A stretch of 64,000 nucleotides of DNA from Buchnera aphidicola (Hyalopterus amygdali) (GTDB lineage: Bacteria > Pseudomonadota > Gammaproteobacteria > Enterobacterales > Enterobacteriaceae), in contig NZ_OZ060383.1 of the NCBI RefSeq assembly GCF_964059015.1, forward strand, positions 496,001 to 560,000. Direction: 5' to 3'. Under the pieces are notes generated by a model. That model did not search any database and was not told where the DNA came from. It was given only the letters and a program-made list of their open reading frames with translations. A program made the position numbers and the translations under genes. Positions 19,411 through 29,565 of the stretch are shown one piece after another; the stretch's first letter is position 1, and every line of letters starts with the position of its first letter.

Positions 19411-21744
19411 ATGAATTCTGAGCGTTCTGAACGCATTACAATTCCCGTTTTACCATTAAGAGATGTAGTTGTGTATCCTCATATGGTTATCCCATTATTT
19501 GTAGGTCGTAAAAAATCAATTAAATGTATTGAAACATCTATGAATAATGATAAAAAAATTATGCTAATTGCACAAAAAGAAGCATCAAAAGATGAACCGA
19601 GTAAAAACGATTTATTTAATATAGGAACGATCAGTTCAATTTTACAAATGTTAAAATTACCAGATGGTACAGTAAAAGTACTAGTAGAAGGTTTGCAGCG
19701 AGCTTATATTAAAAATATAACAAATAATGGAGAACATTTTATTTCAGAAGTAGAATTAATTTTTCCTAATAATATCATCAACAAAGAACAGGAAGTATTA
19801 GTTCGAACAACAATTAATCAATTTGAATCTTATATTAAACTCAACAAAAAAATTCCATCAGAAATACTTAATTCATTGATTAATACAAAAAATGCAGAAA
19901 AACTAGCAGATACAATTGCTGCTCATATACCATTAAAATTATCTGATAAACAATCAGTACTAGAAATATACAATGTAAATGAAAGATTAGAGTTTTTAAT
20001 GGCTATTATGGAAACAGAAATAGATCTATTGAAAATTGAAAAAAGAATTAGAAATCGTGTCAAAAAACAAATGGAAAAAAGTCAAAGAGAGTACTACCTA
20101 AATGAACAAATAAAAGCTATTCAAAAAGAACTCGGTGAAATGGATGAAGTTCCGGATGAAAATAAAATTTTAAAACGAAAAATTAAAAAATCAAAAATGC
20201 CCAAAGAAGCAAAAGAAAAAACAGAATCAGAATTACAAAAATTAAAAATGATGTCACCAATGTCAGCTGAAGCTACAGTGGTACGTAGTTATATTGATTG
20301 GATGATACAAGTTCCATGGAGTGTTAAAACTAAAATAAAAAAAGATATTCAAGAAGCTAAAATAATTCTTGATATAGATCATTTTGGTTTAGAGAAAGTA
20401 AAAGAGAGAATATTAGAATACCTAGCTGTACAAAGCAGAACAAAAAAAGTAAAAGGTCCTATTTTATGTTTAATTGGACCACCTGGCGTAGGTAAAACAT
20501 CTTTGGGTAAATCTATTGCCAGATCAACAGGTAGAAAATATGTAAGAATGGCATTAGGTGGAATAAGAGATGAAGCTGAAATCAGAGGTCATCGACGTAC
20601 ATACATTGGTTCTATGCCCGGAAAATTAATTCAAAAGATGGTAAAGGTAAAAGTAAAAAATCCATTATTTTTACTTGATGAAATTGATAAAATGTCTTGT
20701 GATATAAGAGTTGATCCAGCATCTGCATTATTAGAAGTTTTAGATCCTGAACAAAATGTAAATTTTAATGATCACTACTTAGAAGTAGACTATGATCTTT
20801 CAGATGTCATGTTTGTTGCAACATCTAATTCTATGAATATACCTGCACCACTGCTAGATCGGATGGAAATAATACGTCTTTCTGGTTATACAGAAAATGA
20901 AAAGTTAAATATAGCAAAATCTTACCTATATCCAAAACAAATAGAAAGAAATGCATTAAAAAAAAGTGAAATTACAATTACTGATTGTGCCATAATTAAT
21001 ATTATTCAATATTATACTCGTGAAGCAGGAGTTCGAAATCTAGAACGTGAAATATCTAAAATTTGTCGAAAAGTTGTTAAACTACTGATTTTAAATAAAG
21101 ATCTAAAACATATAGAAATTAACAGTGTAAACTTAAAAAAATTTTTAGGAATACAACGATTTGATTATGAAAAAACAAATACATTAAATCAAATTGGACA
21201 AGTTATTGGACTAGCATGGACAGAAGTAGGTGGAGAATTATTAACAATTGAAACAGCATGTGTTTCAGGAAAAGGTAAACTTACCTATACCGGTTCTTTA
21301 GGCGAAGTAATGCAAGAATCAATTCAAGCAGCATTAACTGTTGTACGTTCTCAAGCTAAAAAATTAGGAATTAAAACAGATTTTCACGAAAAACATGACA
21401 TTCATGTACATGTTCCAGAAGGTGCAACACCAAAAGATGGTCCAAGTGCAGGTATTGCAATGTGTACAGCTATAGTATCTTCATTAACTAAAAATCCTGT
21501 TAAATCTAATATTGCAATGACAGGAGAGATTACATTAAGGGGGAAAGTATTAACTATTGGAGGATTAAAAGAAAAATTGCTTGCAGCACATCGAGGTGGT
21601 GTAAAAAGTGTATTAATACCATATGAAAACAAACGTGATTTAGAAGAAATACCAAAAAACATTGTTGAAGGATTAAAAATTTATCCAGTTAAAAATATTG
21701 AAGAAGTATTAAAAATAGCCTTAGAAAATAAACCTTACGTGTAA
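19411..21744 (+). CDS. lon: Lon ATP-dependent protease
   Basis: Lon is a cytoplasmic AAA+ serine protease that removes damaged and regulatory proteins. The 777 residues (784 in E. coli) contain the N-terminal LON domain from IPVLPLRDVVVYPHMVIPL. The AAA+ module has Walker A GPPGVGKT near residue 354 and Walker B PLFLLDEIDK. The protease domain has the catalytic Ser in PKDGPSAGIAM near residue 677, with the Lys about 43 further on. The start is preceded by AGAGAGA. The leader sequence just upstream looks very like that of E. coli lon. hupB, which follows lon in E. coli, is missing. Confidence 0.97.
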   Translation: MNSERSERITIPVLPLRDVVVYPHMVIPLFVGRKKSIKCIETSMNNDKKIMLIAQKEASKDEPSKNDLFNIGTISSILQMLKLPDGTVKVLVEGLQRAYIKNITNNGEHFISEVELIFPNNIINKEQEVLVRTTINQFESYIKLNKKIPSEILNSLINTKNAEKLADTIAAHIPLKLSDKQSVLEIYNVNERLEFLMAIMETEIDLLKIEKRIRNRVKKQMEKSQREYYLNEQIKAIQKELGEMDEVPDENKILKRKIKKSKMPKEAKEKTESELQKLKMMSPMSAEATVVRSYIDWMIQVPWSVKTKIKKDIQEAKIILDIDHFGLEKVKERILEYLAVQSRTKKVKGPILCLIGPPGVGKTSLGKSIARSTGRKYVRMALGGIRDEAEIRGHRRTYIGSMPGKLIQKMVKVKVKNPLFLLDEIDKMSCDIRVDPASALLEVLDPEQNVNFNDHYLEVDYDLSDVMFVATSNSMNIPAPLLDRMEIIRLSGYTENEKLNIAKSYLYPKQIERNALKKSEITITDCAIINIIQYYTREAGVRNLEREISKICRKVVKLLILNKDLKHIEINSVNLKKFLGIQRFDYEKTNTLNQIGQVIGLAWTEVGGELLTIETACVSGKGKLTYTGSLGEVMQESIQAALTVVRSQAKKLGIKTDFHEKHDIHVHVPEGATPKDGPSAGIAMCTAIVSSLTKNPVKSNIAMTGEITLRGKVLTIGGLKEKLLAAHRGGVKSVLIPYENKRDLEEIPKNIVEGLKIYPVKNIEEVLKIALENKPYV

Positions 21745-21757
21745 AAAATAAAAATTT

Positions 21758-21779
21758 GGCTGACAAAAAATCGTCAGCC
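21758..21779 (+). terminator. Hairpin after lon
   Basis: GGCTGAC (21758-21764) and GTCAGCC (21773-21779) form a perfect 7-bp G/C-containing stem with an 8-base loop, 14 bases after the lon stop. No T run follows, so it may be a weak terminator or an RNA-stabilising 3' hairpin. Confidence 0.55.
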
Positions 21780-21840
21780 CTTAAAATTTAAATAAAAAAA
21801 TTGAAAATTTCAATATAAAATTTTCCAGGATATACATATT

Positions 21841-23706
21841 ATGATTAAATATTTTAAATCCCAATTAAGTCTGATTATAGTTAAATTTATTTTAGGGATA
21901 ATTATTTTATCATTAATATTTGGCACTATAAATAGTTATATTAATAGTGATCCAAAAAAATATATAGCCAAAGTTAACGAAGAAGAAATTAGCATAGAAA
22001 TGCTAAAAAAAATGTATTTTAATACCCGAGAAAAACAAAAAAAAATATTAGGAAAAAATTTTTTAGAAATTAAAGATAACAAGGAAATTCAAGAAAATAC
22101 CTATAATTATGCATTAAATCAATTAATAAATAATACTCTTCTTGAACAATATGTAAAAAAAATTAATTTTAATATAAATGATGACGAAATAAAAAAAGTT
22201 ATACTCAATAATTCAAAATTTCAAAAAAATAATACATTTGATAAAAAGAAATATTTAAGTTATCTTTCAAAAAAAAATTTAACACATTATGAATATATTA
22301 ATTTAATTAAAAAAAAAATAAGTACTACAAAATTTATTCATTCTATTGCTCAAACAGATTTTATTTTAGATAATGAAAAAAAACAAATAATTAAATTGTT
22401 ATCTCAAAAAAGAATAATAAAAAAAGCAATTTTGAAAATTGATCCTATAATTTCAATACAAAAAGTAAAAATATCAGAAATATATGATTATTTTTACAAA
22501 AATAAAAACAAATTTTATATTCCAGAAAAATTGAAAATTAGTTATATTAGACTCAAGCCAGATCTAAAAAAAATAAAATATAATGATACAGAAATAAAAA
22601 ATTGGTATAAAAAAAATATAAAAAAATATTTAATAGAAGAAAAACGACAATATAGTATTATCCAAACAAAAAACAAAAGTGAAGGATTACTAATATTATC
22701 AGAATTACAAAGAGGAGGAAATTTTTCTAAAATAGCTACAGAAAAATCAATAGACCCTATTTCCTCTAAAAGAGGAGGAAATATTGGGTGGATAAAAATA
22801 AATTTAATTCCAAATGAAATAAAATTGGCTCACTTAGAAAAAGTTAATCAAATTTCAAAAATTATTAAATTCAATAATAGTTTTTTAATTATTAAATTAA
22901 ATAAAATTATCCCAAAAAAATACAGAAAAATATCTGAAGTATCCGACAGCATTAAAAATGAAATAAAGAATGAAAAAGCTTTAAAAATATATAAAAAATT
23001 ACATAATAAACTTGCTATTCTTGCAAAAAAACACGTTAATAGATTTGATTTAATTCTTAAAGAATCTAAAATTATTCCTTGTGAAACAAATTGGTTTGAT
23101 AAAAATTCTATTCCTACAGAACTACAAAATCCTGTTTTAAAAAAAATAATTTTTGAAAAAGGAATACTAGACAGAAAAAATAAACTAAAGAAACATTCTG
23201 GTTTAATTTTCTTAAAAAATAATGAATCATTTATATTAAGTGTTAAAAATTTTCAAGAAAAAAAATATAAAAACTTTAAAGATGTAAAAATTTTTATCAT
23301 AAATGCTATAAAGTATATGAAAGCAAAGGAAGCAATAAAAAATAAAGCAAAAAAAATTTTATTCCAATTGAACATTGGAAATCAAAATATTTTAAAAAAA
23401 GAAAATATTTATTTTGAAAAATATGAATCGATATCTCGATATGATGAAAATTTAAATGCATCAAAAATTTTTTCAATGCCATATCCGGATAAGGGAAAAA
23501 ATATATACACTATATATCAAGATAAAAATCAAGATTTTGTTATTGCATCATTGTATAAAATTTACTATGAAAAATTTTCAAAAGAAGAAGAAAAGATTAT
23601 TATTAAATATTTAGAAAAAAATAATGTAGATATCGTATTTCAATGTTTACTAAATAATTTACGTAAAAATTCAACAATTAAATTAAATAAAATAGAAAAT
23701 ATTTAA
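21841..23706 (+). CDS. ppiD: Periplasmic folding chaperone PpiD
   Basis: PpiD is an inner-membrane-anchored periplasmic chaperone that helps newly exported proteins near SecYEG. The 621 residues (623 in E. coli) start with one membrane anchor (about 9-30). A SurA-like region begins at KYIAKVNEEEISIEML, and a parvulin-type domain lies near 225-330 with GGNFSKIATEKSIDP and KRGGNIGWIK. The sequence is strongly biased to Lys, Asn and Ile, and conservation is modest outside these segments. It follows lon directly. The stop lies 11 bases from the stop of the convergent queC. Confidence 0.9.
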   Translation: MIKYFKSQLSLIIVKFILGIIILSLIFGTINSYINSDPKKYIAKVNEEEISIEMLKKMYFNTREKQKKILGKNFLEIKDNKEIQENTYNYALNQLINNTLLEQYVKKINFNINDDEIKKVILNNSKFQKNNTFDKKKYLSYLSKKNLTHYEYINLIKKKISTTKFIHSIAQTDFILDNEKKQIIKLLSQKRIIKKAILKIDPIISIQKVKISEIYDYFYKNKNKFYIPEKLKISYIRLKPDLKKIKYNDTEIKNWYKKNIKKYLIEEKRQYSIIQTKNKSEGLLILSELQRGGNFSKIATEKSIDPISSKRGGNIGWIKINLIPNEIKLAHLEKVNQISKIIKFNNSFLIIKLNKIIPKKYRKISEVSDSIKNEIKNEKALKIYKKLHNKLAILAKKHVNRFDLILKESKIIPCETNWFDKNSIPTELQNPVLKKIIFEKGILDRKNKLKKHSGLIFLKNNESFILSVKNFQEKKYKNFKDVKIFIINAIKYMKAKEAIKNKAKKILFQLNIGNQNILKKENIYFEKYESISRYDENLNASKIFSMPYPDKGKNIYTIYQDKNQDFVIASLYKIYYEKFSKEEEKIIIKYLEKNNVDIVFQCLLNNLRKNSTIKLNKIENI

Positions 23707-23717
23707 AATACAAGAAT

Positions 23718-24416
23718 TTAATTATAAAAGTTAAATTTTTCTTTCAATGTTTTCATATAAAAATCAGGATTAGATTTCCATTGATTAAATCCATTATTTC
23801 TAATAATACAAGCTTGACATTGACGACATCCTATTCCTTTAATACCTTGATAACAAGTTACTGTATTATTAAAAATAAAATTAACACTATTCCAGTAGTC
23901 TGATAAAGCCCATATTTCTGCTTTATTTAAATTAATCAAAGGAGACTTAAAAAAAATTTCACAATTCATCCCTATTTTAATAACATCATTCATTTTTTTT
24001 ATAAATATATCTCTGCAATCTGGATAACCAGAAAAATCAATTTCATTTGCACCTAAAACAACTAAATTAATCTGATTATTAAAAGCATAGATAGAAGACA
24101 AAGTTAAAAATAAAATATTACGACCTGGAACAAAAGTACTTGGTAAAGAAATATTTAATGGATGACTGTCAAGAATAGAAATATTTTTATCTGTTAAACT
24201 ACTTATTGAAAGATCTTGAAGAGATTTAATATCTATAAATACATGTTTTTTAACTTGAAAATGTTTCGCTATGAAACGAGAAGAATCAATTTCAGATTTA
24301 TGTAATTGATTATAATCAAATGTAATACAGTGAACTTCTTCATATATATTACTGTAATGTATTAAACAAGTAGTTGAATCTTGACCACCGCTAAAAACTA
24401 TTAATACTTTTTTCAT
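23718..24416 (-). CDS. queC: 7-cyano-7-deazaguanine synthase
   Basis: QueC converts 7-carboxy-7-deazaguanine to preQ0 with ATP and ammonia, a step in making queuosine for tRNA. The 232 residues (231 in E. coli) begin with the PP-loop SGGQDSTTC at residues 9-17. The C-terminal zinc site has four cysteines in CYQGIKGIGCRQCQAC. GRNILFLTLSSIYA and GANEIDFSGYPDCR are also typical. No other queuosine gene is in the window. It lies between ppiD and mdlA as in E. coli, with several intervening genes gone. Confidence 0.94.
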   Translation of the reverse strand: MKKVLIVFSGGQDSTTCLIHYSNIYEEVHCITFDYNQLHKSEIDSSRFIAKHFQVKKHVFIDIKSLQDLSISSLTDKNISILDSHPLNISLPSTFVPGRNILFLTLSSIYAFNNQINLVVLGANEIDFSGYPDCRDIFIKKMNDVIKIGMNCEIFFKSPLINLNKAEIWALSDYWNSVNFIFNNTVTCYQGIKGIGCRQCQACIIRNNGFNQWKSNPDFYMKTLKEKFNFYN

Positions 24417-24659
24417 TATATTTCTACATTATTTAAAAGATTTTTTTAGAATAGTTAATAAAATTTATAAAATAGCATTTTATATGATTAATGCATAAAA
24501 ATATATTTAAATATAAATGAATTTCTTAAAATTTAACAAAAAAATTAAAAATATTAATTTTTGCATAATTTATATTTAACTTATAAAAAAAACAAAAATA
24601 TAAAAAAACCTGTAATATTAAAATATATATTCTCAATATTTAATTTTTAGGATTACTTT

Positions 24660-26405
24660 GTGAGATTGTTTAATCAATTAAAATGGTATTTTTTTAAAGA
24701 ATGGAAACGTTATTTAGGATCAATTTTTCTATTGATAATAATAGCATTATTACAATTACTACCACCTAAAATAATTGGTGTTTTAATAGATTTAATTATA
24801 AAAGAAAAAATGTATGGTACAAAAATATTACCTTGGATTTTACTTATCCTATTAATTGCAATCATTATTTATATATTACGTTATTTATGGAGAATTTTGT
24901 TATTTGGCGCCTCTTACCAATTAGCCACAGAACTAAGAGTAAAATTTTACTCTTACCTTAGCAAACAAAGTGAAATATTTTTTTTAAAAAATCGAACTGG
25001 GGATTTAATAGCTAGAGCTACTAATGATGTAGATCGCGTTGTATTTGCTGCAGGAGAAGGTGTTTTAACTCTCATAGATTCATCTGTAATGGGGATATCA
25101 GTATTAATAGTAATGATTACTCAAATTAGTTTTTTATTAACTATTATTTCACTTATACCTATGCCTATTATGGCTATTTTAATAAAAAAATATGGAAAAG
25201 AATTACATAATACTTTTCGTAATGCTCAAGGAGCTTTTTCATTATTAAATAATGAAACTCAAGAAATATTGACTAGTATTCGCATGATTCGAGCATTTGG
25301 ATTAGAAAAAAATCAACTGAAAAAGTTTAATAAAATTGTCAATGAAACTGGAAAAAAAAATATGCAAGTAGCAAAAATAGATGCTTGCTTTGATCCTGTA
25401 ATTTATTTATCAGTGGCATTTTCTAACTTATTAGCTATTACATCAGGAGGATATTTAGTTTGGAATAATACTATTACTATTGGTCAACTAACTAGTTTTA
25501 TTATGTACTTAGGACTAATGATTTGGCCAATGCTAGCTTTAGCATGGATGTTTAACATTGTCGAAAGAGGAAGTGCGGCATGGAATAGAATTTATTCTAT
25601 TATTAACAAAGATTTATATATAAAAGATGGAAATAAAACAGAAAAAAAATATAATAATAAAATACATGTTAATATCGATTTATTTTTCTATCCTAAAAGT
25701 AAAATACCATCTTTAAAAAATATTTCTTTTGTCCTTGATGCAGGAAATACTTTAGGTATTTGTGGGCCTACAGGATCAGGAAAAACTACTCTATTAAAAT
25801 TAATTCAGCGACAATTTAAAATTGATCAAGGTGAAATAATATATGGAAAAGTATCATTATTAGACCTTAAAATCGATTATTGGCGAAGTAAAATAGCAGT
25901 TGTCAATCAAACTACATTTTTATTTTCAGATAGTATATCTAATAATATTTCTTTAGGTAAACCGAATGCATCTAAAAAAGAAATTGAGCAAGTAGCTAAA
26001 TTAGCTCATATACATGAGGACATTCTCGATTTACCTCAGGGCTATAAAACTCAAGTAGGAGAAAGAGGTGTGATGTTATCTGGTGGTCAAAAGCAACGAA
26101 TTTCTATTGCTCGAGCATTGTTATTAAATACAGAAATATTAATTTTAGATGATGCTTTATCTGCTGTAGATGGAAAAACAGAAAATATTATTCTAAAAAA
26201 TTTAAAAAAATGGAAAAAAAATGGACATTCTTTAATTATCGTAGCTCATCGTTTATCTGCATTAATTTATGCAAACGAAACTATAGTTATTGATCAAGGT
26301 AAAATTATTCAAAGAGGTAAGCATTCTAAATTAATAAAAGAAGAAAATTGGTATAAATCTATGTATCATTATCAACAAATAGAAAAAGAAATTAAGGATA
26401 ATTAA
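24660..26405 (+). CDS. mdlA: ABC transporter subunit MdlA
   Basis: MdlA is a half-size type IV ABC exporter that probably pairs with MdlB. The substrate is unknown, although the family includes multidrug and lipid exporters. Translation starts at GTG, preceded by TAGGAT. The 581 residues hold six membrane helices (about 15-300) followed by a nucleotide-binding domain. That domain has Walker [10 protein letters not shown], signature [17 protein letters not shown], Walker [13 protein letters not shown] and the switch histidine in VAHRLSAL. Walker B ends in Asp-Asp rather than Asp-Glu, so this ATP site may be degenerate, as in some heterodimeric exporters. Confidence 0.93.
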   Translation: MRLFNQLKWYFFKEWKRYLGSIFLLIIIALLQLLPPKIIGVLIDLIIKEKMYGTKILPWILLILLIAIIIYILRYLWRILLFGASYQLATELRVKFYSYLSKQSEIFFLKNRTGDLIARATNDVDRVVFAAGEGVLTLIDSSVMGISVLIVMITQISFLLTIISLIPMPIMAILIKKYGKELHNTFRNAQGAFSLLNNETQEILTSIRMIRAFGLEKNQLKKFNKIVNETGKKNMQVAKIDACFDPVIYLSVAFSNLLAITSGGYLVWNNTITIGQLTSFIMYLGLMIWPMLALAWMFNIVERGSAAWNRIYSIINKDLYIKDGNKTEKKYNNKIHVNIDLFFYPKSKIPSLKNISFVLDAGNTLGICGPTGSGKTTLLKLIQRQFKIDQGEIIYGKVSLLDLKIDYWRSKIAVVNQTTFLFSDSISNNISLGKPNASKKEIEQVAKLAHIHEDILDLPQGYKTQVGERGVMLSGGQKQRISIARALLLNTEILILDDALSAVDGKTENIILKNLKKWKKNGHSLIIVAHRLSALIYANETIVIDQGKIIQRGKHSKLIKEENWYKSMYHYQQIEKEIKDN

Positions 26406-26429
26406 AAAAACAGGTGAGAAATTTACAAT

Positions 26430-28172
26430 ATGGATCATTTAATAGGATTTTGGCCCATTTTAAAACGATTAATAATTTATGCAAGACCTTGGAAAAAAAA
26501 AATAACATTAGCATTTTTTTTACTCTTAAGTGGAGCCATTTCTGAAGTTTTAGGACCTATTTTAATAAGTTATTTTATTAATAAGGTGTTATCTAAACAT
26601 GAACTAGATATAGCATTAATATTATCTATAATCATAGCATTTATAATGCTACAAATATTAGCAGTATTTTTTAATTATTTTCAAAGTATTTTATTTAATC
26701 AAATAGCTGTAGGAATTATTAATAAATTACGTAATGATGTAATGAAATCAGCATTAAATCAACCTATAGTTACATTTGATTCCCAACCGATTGGTCAAAT
26801 GATCTCAAAAGTTACGAATGATACTGAAATTATTAAAGAATTATACGATACTGTTGGTCCCACGTTATTTCGTAGTATAATTTTAATTATAATTATATTA
26901 TTTGCTATGTTTACTCTTGAATGGCACATGGCAATCATAGCCGTGTTCATTATACCAATAGTAGCTATTTTAATGTCAATATATCAACGATATAGTACTC
27001 CATTGCTACGAAATGTACGATATTATGTAGCCAATATTAATAATAAATTTAACGAAACAATTAATGGAATGAACGTTATTCAACAATTTAGACAACAAAT
27101 AAGATTTGAAAAAAATATAAAAGATGTTAGTCAATTACATTATTTATCGCGTATGAAAATATTAAAATTAGATGGTTTTTTATTAAGACCATTGCTGAGT
27201 TTAATATCAGCTTTCATGCTATGTAACTTTATTTTTTTATTTAGTTGTTTTTCTGTTGACATTTTTGAAGTAGGTGTGTTGTATGCTTTTATTACATATC
27301 TTGGTCGTCTTAATGAACCCTTAATTTCAATTACTATTCAACAATCTATACTTCAACAAGCTATAGTAGCAGGAGAAAGAATATTTTCTCTTATCAATTC
27401 GCCACAGCAAAAATATGGAAAAAATAAAGAAGAATTAAAAAGTGGGAAAATAGATATTAAAAATCTTAGTTTTAGATATAAAAAAAATGAAAAAAATATA
27501 CTTCATAATATTAATATATATATTCCGTCTAAAAGTTTTGTTGCATTTGTAGGACAAACAGGAAGCGGAAAAAGTACTTTAGCTAACTTATTAATGGGAT
27601 ATTATCCTATAAAAAATGGAAGAATATATTTAGATGATAAATCTATTAATTCAATTGATTATAATATTTTGCGGAAAAATATATTAATGATACAACAAGA
27701 TCCTATTGTTCTTGCAGATACTTTCTTTTCTAATATTACATTAGGAAAAGATATATCCGAAGAAAAAATATGGAAAATATTAAATACAGTTAATCTTGCT
27801 TCTCTAGTAAAATCAATGCCAAAAGGTATGTATTCTATTTTAGGAGAAGAAGGAAATAATCTATCTCTTGGTCAAAAACAATTATTAGCAATTGCTAGAA
27901 TATTAGTACGATCTCCTAAAATACTTATATTAGACGAAGCAACAGCTAATATCGATTCAGGAACAGAAAAAATAATCCAAAAAACATTATATTCTATAAG
28001 AAAAAATACAACATTAATTGTTATAGCACATCGATTATCAACTATTATTGAAGCAGATATCATTGTAGTATTACATAAAGGAAAAATTATAGAGTTTGGA
28101 CGACATAACAAATTATTAGAAAAAAAAGGTCATTATTGGAAGATGTATAATCTTCAATTATCTATACATTAA
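26430..28172 (+). CDS. mdlB: ABC transporter subunit MdlB
   Basis: MdlB is the second half-size ABC exporter subunit, 580 residues, starting 24 bases after mdlA. Six membrane helices precede a nucleotide-binding domain with Walker A GQTGSGKST, Walker B ILILDEATANID, which has the catalytic glutamate, and VIAHRLSTI. The signature motif reads LSLGQKQLLAIARIL. MdlB thus has the normal Walker B glutamate where MdlA has Asp, suggesting one canonical and one degenerate ATP site. The 3' end lies 5 bases from the 3' end of the convergent ffs gene. Confidence 0.94.
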   Translation: MDHLIGFWPILKRLIIYARPWKKKITLAFFLLLSGAISEVLGPILISYFINKVLSKHELDIALILSIIIAFIMLQILAVFFNYFQSILFNQIAVGIINKLRNDVMKSALNQPIVTFDSQPIGQMISKVTNDTEIIKELYDTVGPTLFRSIILIIIILFAMFTLEWHMAIIAVFIIPIVAILMSIYQRYSTPLLRNVRYYVANINNKFNETINGMNVIQQFRQQIRFEKNIKDVSQLHYLSRMKILKLDGFLLRPLLSLISAFMLCNFIFLFSCFSVDIFEVGVLYAFITYLGRLNEPLISITIQQSILQQAIVAGERIFSLINSPQQKYGKNKEELKSGKIDIKNLSFRYKKNEKNILHNINIYIPSKSFVAFVGQTGSGKSTLANLLMGYYPIKNGRIYLDDKSINSIDYNILRKNILMIQQDPIVLADTFFSNITLGKDISEEKIWKILNTVNLASLVKSMPKGMYSILGEEGNNLSLGQKQLLAIARILVRSPKILILDEATANIDSGTEKIIQKTLYSIRKNTTLIVIAHRLSTIIEADIIVVLHKGKIIEFGRHNKLLEKKGHYWKMYNLQLSIH

Positions 28173-28177
28173 ATTTT

Positions 28178-28287
28178 GGAGATCCTGTTAGCCATATCAA
28201 AACACCTGTATCAATTGATTTGGCTGCTTCCTTCCAGACCTGACCAATTTTTCAAATCAACAGTGTTCGGGACTAACAGAAAGCTCC
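28178..28287 (-). ncRNA. ffs: Signal recognition particle 4.5S RNA
   Basis: On the minus strand the conserved domain IV core GGTCAGGTCTGGAAGGAAGC is present, followed by AGCC, almost as in E. coli 4.5S RNA. The ends pair: GGAG with CTCC, and CTGTTAG with CTAACAG, closing a long hairpin of about 110 bases. Together with Ffh it targets nascent membrane proteins to SecYEG. The exact ends are set by this pairing. Its 3' end abuts mdlB with no room for a separate terminator. Confidence 0.93.
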
Positions 28288-28440
28288 AGTTTAAAATTAA
28301 TTTTTATATGAAAAATACATTTTATTTATTTTATAGATCAAATACACATTTTACAACTAATTTTTTATAAAAAAAGAGAGTACTTTCATATTTTAAAAAA
28401 TATTGATAGCATAATAGCATTTCTGGAAAAAAAATAATAT

Positions 28441-29532
28441 ATGATTTATCAAATACTAGCAAGAAAATGGCGGCCTCAATCGTTTAAAGAAATAATTGGT
28501 CAAAAAAACATTGTTACAGCTATATCTAATAGCCTTTCAATGAAACGAATTCATCATGCATGGTTGTTATCTGGAACAAGAGGAACAGGAAAAACTACAA
28601 TTGGACGTTTAATTGCTAAAAGTTTAAATTGTAAAAAAGGAATTACATCTAATGCGTGTAGAAAATGTACTATTTGTCAAGAAATAGAAAAGGGAATTTG
28701 CCTTGATTTTATAGAAATAGATGCTGCATCGCGTACAAAAGTAGAAGAAATTCGAGAAATTTTAGATAATATTTATTATGCTCCTTCTAAAAGTCGTTTT
28801 AAAGTATATCTAATTGATGAAGTGCATATGTTATCTCGACATAGTTTTAATGCGCTCCTTAAAGCTCTAGAAGAGCCTCCTGAACATATAAAATTTGTTT
28901 TAGCGACAACAGAAATAGAAAAAATACCTAAAACTATTATATCTCGTTGTTTATATTTAAAATTAAATATTTTATCTGAAGAAGAAATTTTTAATTTTTT
29001 AAAATATGTTTTAAAAAAAGAAAAAAATAATTTTGATGAAGAAGCTTTAGAATTAATAGCTTCTTATGCTTATGGTAGTATGAGAGATGCATTAAATTTA
29101 TTAGAACATGCGATTTGCTTAAGCAAAAATAATATTACCATAAAAACTACTACTGTAATGTTAGGTATACCCAGTAAAAAAAATGCCTTTTTGTTAACTA
29201 AACATTTATTAGAAAAAGATTCAAAAAAAATGATGTGTTTATTAAATAAAATAAGTAATATAGGATTAGATTGGCAAAATTTATTAATAGAAATGCTACG
29301 TTTTTTGCATCATATTGCTATGTTGAAAAATTATCCAAAAATATGGAATCAAATATTTATAAAAAATTATGAAAATAAAATAAAAAAAATAGCAGAAAAA
29401 AATAGCAGAAATGATATTCAATTATGTTATAAAATTCTATTAAATGGGAGGAAAAATTTATTTTTATCACCTAATCACAAAATAGGAGTAGAAATGATTT
29501 TGCTACAAGCCATTACAGAAATACAAAAATAA
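28441..29532 (+). CDS. dnaX: DNA polymerase III clamp-loader subunit (gamma-like, short)
   Basis: DnaX is the ATPase of the clamp loader that opens the beta clamp. The 363 residues contain Walker A GTRGTGKT (45-52), the zinc module C64, C73, C76 and C79, Walker B with LIDEVHML, and the SRC sensor segment ISRC. The protein ends after domain III. The E. coli gene encodes 643 residues (tau) plus a 431-residue frameshift product (gamma). The domains that bind DnaB and the polymerase alpha subunit are therefore absent. ybaB follows after 33 bases, as in E. coli. Confidence 0.95.
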   Translation: MIYQILARKWRPQSFKEIIGQKNIVTAISNSLSMKRIHHAWLLSGTRGTGKTTIGRLIAKSLNCKKGITSNACRKCTICQEIEKGICLDFIEIDAASRTKVEEIREILDNIYYAPSKSRFKVYLIDEVHMLSRHSFNALLKALEEPPEHIKFVLATTEIEKIPKTIISRCLYLKLNILSEEEIFNFLKYVLKKEKNNFDEEALELIASYAYGSMRDALNLLEHAICLSKNNITIKTTTVMLGIPSKKNAFLLTKHLLEKDSKKMMCLLNKISNIGLDWQNLLIEMLRFLHHIAMLKNYPKIWNQIFIKNYENKIKKIAEKNSRNDIQLCYKILLNGRKNLFLSPNHKIGVEMILLQAITEIQK

Positions 29533-29565
29533 AATTAATGCAAATATAAAAAAGAGAGAATAAAT

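Noticed and set aside
24417-24659. Remnants of ybaE, cof or other E. coli genes between queC and mdlA
   Set aside because: No frame shows recognisable residues. The sequence is low-complexity A+T.
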